In this document: positions 62,696 through 64,000 of the stretch, piece after piece
Layout: each line of letters opens with the position of its first letter
Position numbering within the stretch: the first letter of the stretch is position 1
DNA from: Yoonia rosea
GTDB taxonomy: Bacteria > Pseudomonadota > Alphaproteobacteria > Rhodobacterales > Rhodobacteraceae
Direction of reading: 5' to 3'
Assembly: GCF_900156505.1 (NCBI RefSeq)
Contig: NZ_FTPR01000001.1
Span: 2,108,001 to 2,172,000, forward strand
DNA length: 64,000 bases
Position numbers and translations under genes: made by a program
Notes under the pieces: generated by a model
What the model was told of the DNA's origin: nothing
The model's database searches: none
The model's input: only the letters and a program-made list of their open reading frames with translations

Positions 62696-62723
62696 AAGAC
62701 CCGGCACCTAAGTGTCGGGTCTT
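62696..62723 (+). terminator. Terminator after the DctP-like gene
   Basis: AAGACCCGGCAC and GTGTCGGGTCTT form a 12-pair stem with one G-U pair and a CTAA loop, followed by a T-rich stretch, 51 bases past the stop codon. Confidence 0.85.
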
Positions 62724-62771
62724 TCTATCTTGCAGAGCACTCTTTCCCCGTCGTGAAAAGCAATGCGCCCT

Positions 62772-63638
62772 TCAGACAGCGGCCTTCCGGCTTTCTTCCA
62801 GATAAATCTCGCGCAACCGGGTCGCCACAGGCCCCGGCGTTCCTGCGCCAACCGCGACACCATCCACCTCGACCACCGGCATCACAAAGGTGCTGGCGGA
62901 TGTGATAAACGCCTCATCCGCGTCTTGGGCTTCGGCAATCGTAAAGCTGCGTTCCTCGACCTTCATCTGTGCCTCACGTGCAAAGCGGAGCACAGCAGCG
63001 CGCGTGATCCCATGCAGGATTTCATTGCCCAGATGCCGCGTGATGATCGTGTTGTTTTTGATAATATAGGCGTTGTTCGACGTACCTTCGGTCACGGCCC
63101 CATCCTCGACCATCCACGCATCATCGACACCGGCAGCCTTGGCCATCATCTTGCCCATCGACGGGAACAGCAGTTGCACGGTTTTGATGTCGCGGCGCGC
63201 CCAGCGCTGGTCTTCGATCGAGATGACCTTGATACCTTTTTTCGCGGCAGGGCTATTGGCAAGCCCGGGTTTGTTCTGGGTAAACAGCACCACAGTGGGT
63301 TTTGTCGTCTCGGGGTCAGGGAAGACAAAATCGCGGTCTTCAGGGGCGCCGCGGGTGATCTGCAGATAGATCATACCCTCTTCAATGCCGTTCAGGCGCA
63401 CCAACTCGCGGTGGACCTCCAAGAGATCCGGCAGAACGTCAGGGTGCGGCATATGCAGCTCGTTCAGTGACCGTTCCAACCGCTTGGCATGGCCTGCGAA
63501 ATCGATCAGCTTGCCGTCCAGCACAGAGGTGACTTCATACACCCCATCCGCCATCAGAAATCCGCGATCAAAGATCGAGACTTTTGCTTCGTTTTCCGGC
63601 AGATACGCGCCGTTGACATAGACTGTCCGCATGGTCAT
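62772..63638 (-). CDS. dat: D-amino-acid transaminase
   Basis: This 288-residue class IV PLP aminotransferase has VSIFDRGFLMADGVYEV near the N terminus, the PLP lysine in RRDIKTVQLL at about residue 143, and VTEGTSNNAYII and GITRAAVLRFA. It exchanges the amino group between D-alanine and D-glutamate. The ATG at 63638 overlaps the epimerase stop (ATGA); an in-frame ATG at 63632 is also possible. With the epimerase it fits turnover of peptidoglycan peptides. Confidence 0.9.
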   Translation of the reverse strand: MTMRTVYVNGAYLPENEAKVSIFDRGFLMADGVYEVTSVLDGKLIDFAGHAKRLERSLNELHMPHPDVLPDLLEVHRELVRLNGIEEGMIYLQITRGAPEDRDFVFPDPETTKPTVVLFTQNKPGLANSPAAKKGIKVISIEDQRWARRDIKTVQLLFPSMGKMMAKAAGVDDAWMVEDGAVTEGTSNNAYIIKNNTIITRHLGNEILHGITRAAVLRFAREAQMKVEERSFTIAEAQDADEAFITSASTFVMPVVEVDGVAVGAGTPGPVATRLREIYLEESRKAAV

Positions 63639-64000
63639 CCCCAAAGTGCTGTGGCGGGCGGGTGCACGCCCAGGTGATCGAATTGCAAAGGTTCATCACG
63701 GTCTTCGGCCAATAACAGCGGCCCGTCAAGGTCGGTGAATGCCACACCCTGTGCAAGGATCGTGGCCGGTGCCATCGCAAGTGACGATCCGACCATGCAG
63801 CCAACCATCACACCGTAACCCTCGGCCTGTGCCTGCCGTTTCAGCGCCAGCGCCTCGGTCAGGCCTCCGGTTTTGTCCAGCTTGATGTTTATCATGTCAT
63901 ATTTGCCGCGCAACGCGGGCAGGCTGCCACGGTCATGACAGCTTTCATCGGCGCAAACAGGCAAGGGGCGTGCGATTTCAGCCAACATATCATCCGCATC
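63635..64000 (-). CDS. Dipeptide epimerase, C-terminal part (start outside window)
   Basis: The minus-strand frame is open to the window edge, giving 121 residues of the C-terminal part of an enolase-superfamily enzyme. PVCADESCHDRG carries a catalytic-site Glu/Asp, NIKLDKTGGLTEAL the catalytic lysine, and GCMVGSSLAMAPA a ring of the barrel. These match L-Ala-D/L-Glu (dipeptide) epimerases, which act on murein peptides. The stop overlaps the dat start, so they form an operon. Confidence 0.88.
   Translation of the reverse strand, partial: DADDMLAEIARPLPVCADESCHDRGSLPALRGKYDMINIKLDKTGGLTEALALKRQAQAEGYGVMVGCMVGSSLAMAPATILAQGVAFTDLDGPLLLAEDRDEPLQFDHLGVHPPATALWG

Overview
The window is a stretch of bacterial chromosome that looks like a marine Rhodobacteraceae (Roseobacter-group alphaproteobacterium). 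Supporting markers are a 44-residue aa3 oxidase subunit IV, a ferritin/VIT1 fusion of the MbfA type behind an Irr-like box, alphaproteobacterial DUF families (DUF2794, DUF1244, DUF6173), a DmdC-like acyl-CoA dehydrogenase next to an MBL hydrolase, ETF-ubiquinone oxidoreductase and a BciB-like reductase. Genes are densely packed, with many ATGA/GTGA overlaps and overlapping convergent stops. I see no rRNA, tRNA, CRISPR array, insertion sequence or prophage. Genus cannot be decided from the sequence.

Layout. 1-8.5 kb: end of an OmpA-like protein, TsaC/Sua5, acyl-CoA dehydrogenase plus MBL hydrolase, a class II amidotransferase, an Lrp regulator with DUF6173, the tiny oxidase subunit, a lipoprotein and the AzlCD exporter. 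8.6-13.3 kb: molybdenum-cofactor operon fdhD, mobA, mobB, a DUF429-like::MoeA fusion and a GNAT gene. 13.3-20.4 kb: MbfA with its Irr-like box, a TetR regulator, a NYN-domain protein, glutathione-dependent formaldehyde dehydrogenase, and cell-wall and leucyl peptidases. 20.5-23 kb: a bicarbonate module (beta-carbonic anhydrase, SbtA permease, SbtB PII-like protein) with a divergent unknown gene. 23-33 kb: mostly minus-strand housekeeping genes (ZapE, ornithine-cyclodeaminase family, HAD, DMT and AEC transporters, S-formylglutathione hydrolase, GreA). 33-41.4 kb: ETF-QO, a DUF4139 protein, a looser region with DUF2087 and GFA genes, a LysM::DctP-like fusion and aspartate-semialdehyde dehydrogenase.

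41.6-49 kb: a membrane chemoreceptor with an overlapping small exported protein, a BciB-like reductase, an alanine dehydrogenase/Lrp pair, MscL, a GST, an isolated glycosyltransferase and YtoQ. 49-59.5 kb: the pykA-rpmI-rplT-pheS-pheT neighbourhood, all on the minus strand. It is interrupted twice: once by a pilin-like protein with a long Gly/Asn tail plus a tandem HD-GYP protein, and once by HIRAN-like and ASCH genes with palindromic repeats. 59.6-64 kb: an N-formylglutamate amidohydrolase operon, a second DctP-like protein with an unusual N-terminal domain, and D-amino-acid transaminase with dipeptide epimerase.

Working together: AdhI and FghA (13 kb apart) form the two-step glutathione formaldehyde-oxidation route. 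FdhD and the MobA/MobB/MoeA set would serve a molybdenum or tungsten formate dehydrogenase that would take the resulting formate, although that enzyme is not in the window. ETF-QO would take electrons from acyl-CoA dehydrogenases such as the one at 1.9 kb. The least ordinary items are the Gly/Asn-tailed pilin-like protein, the two DctP-like fusions without permeases, the DUF429-like::MoeA fusion, and a pair of intergenic repeats that keep their stems paired despite different sequence.
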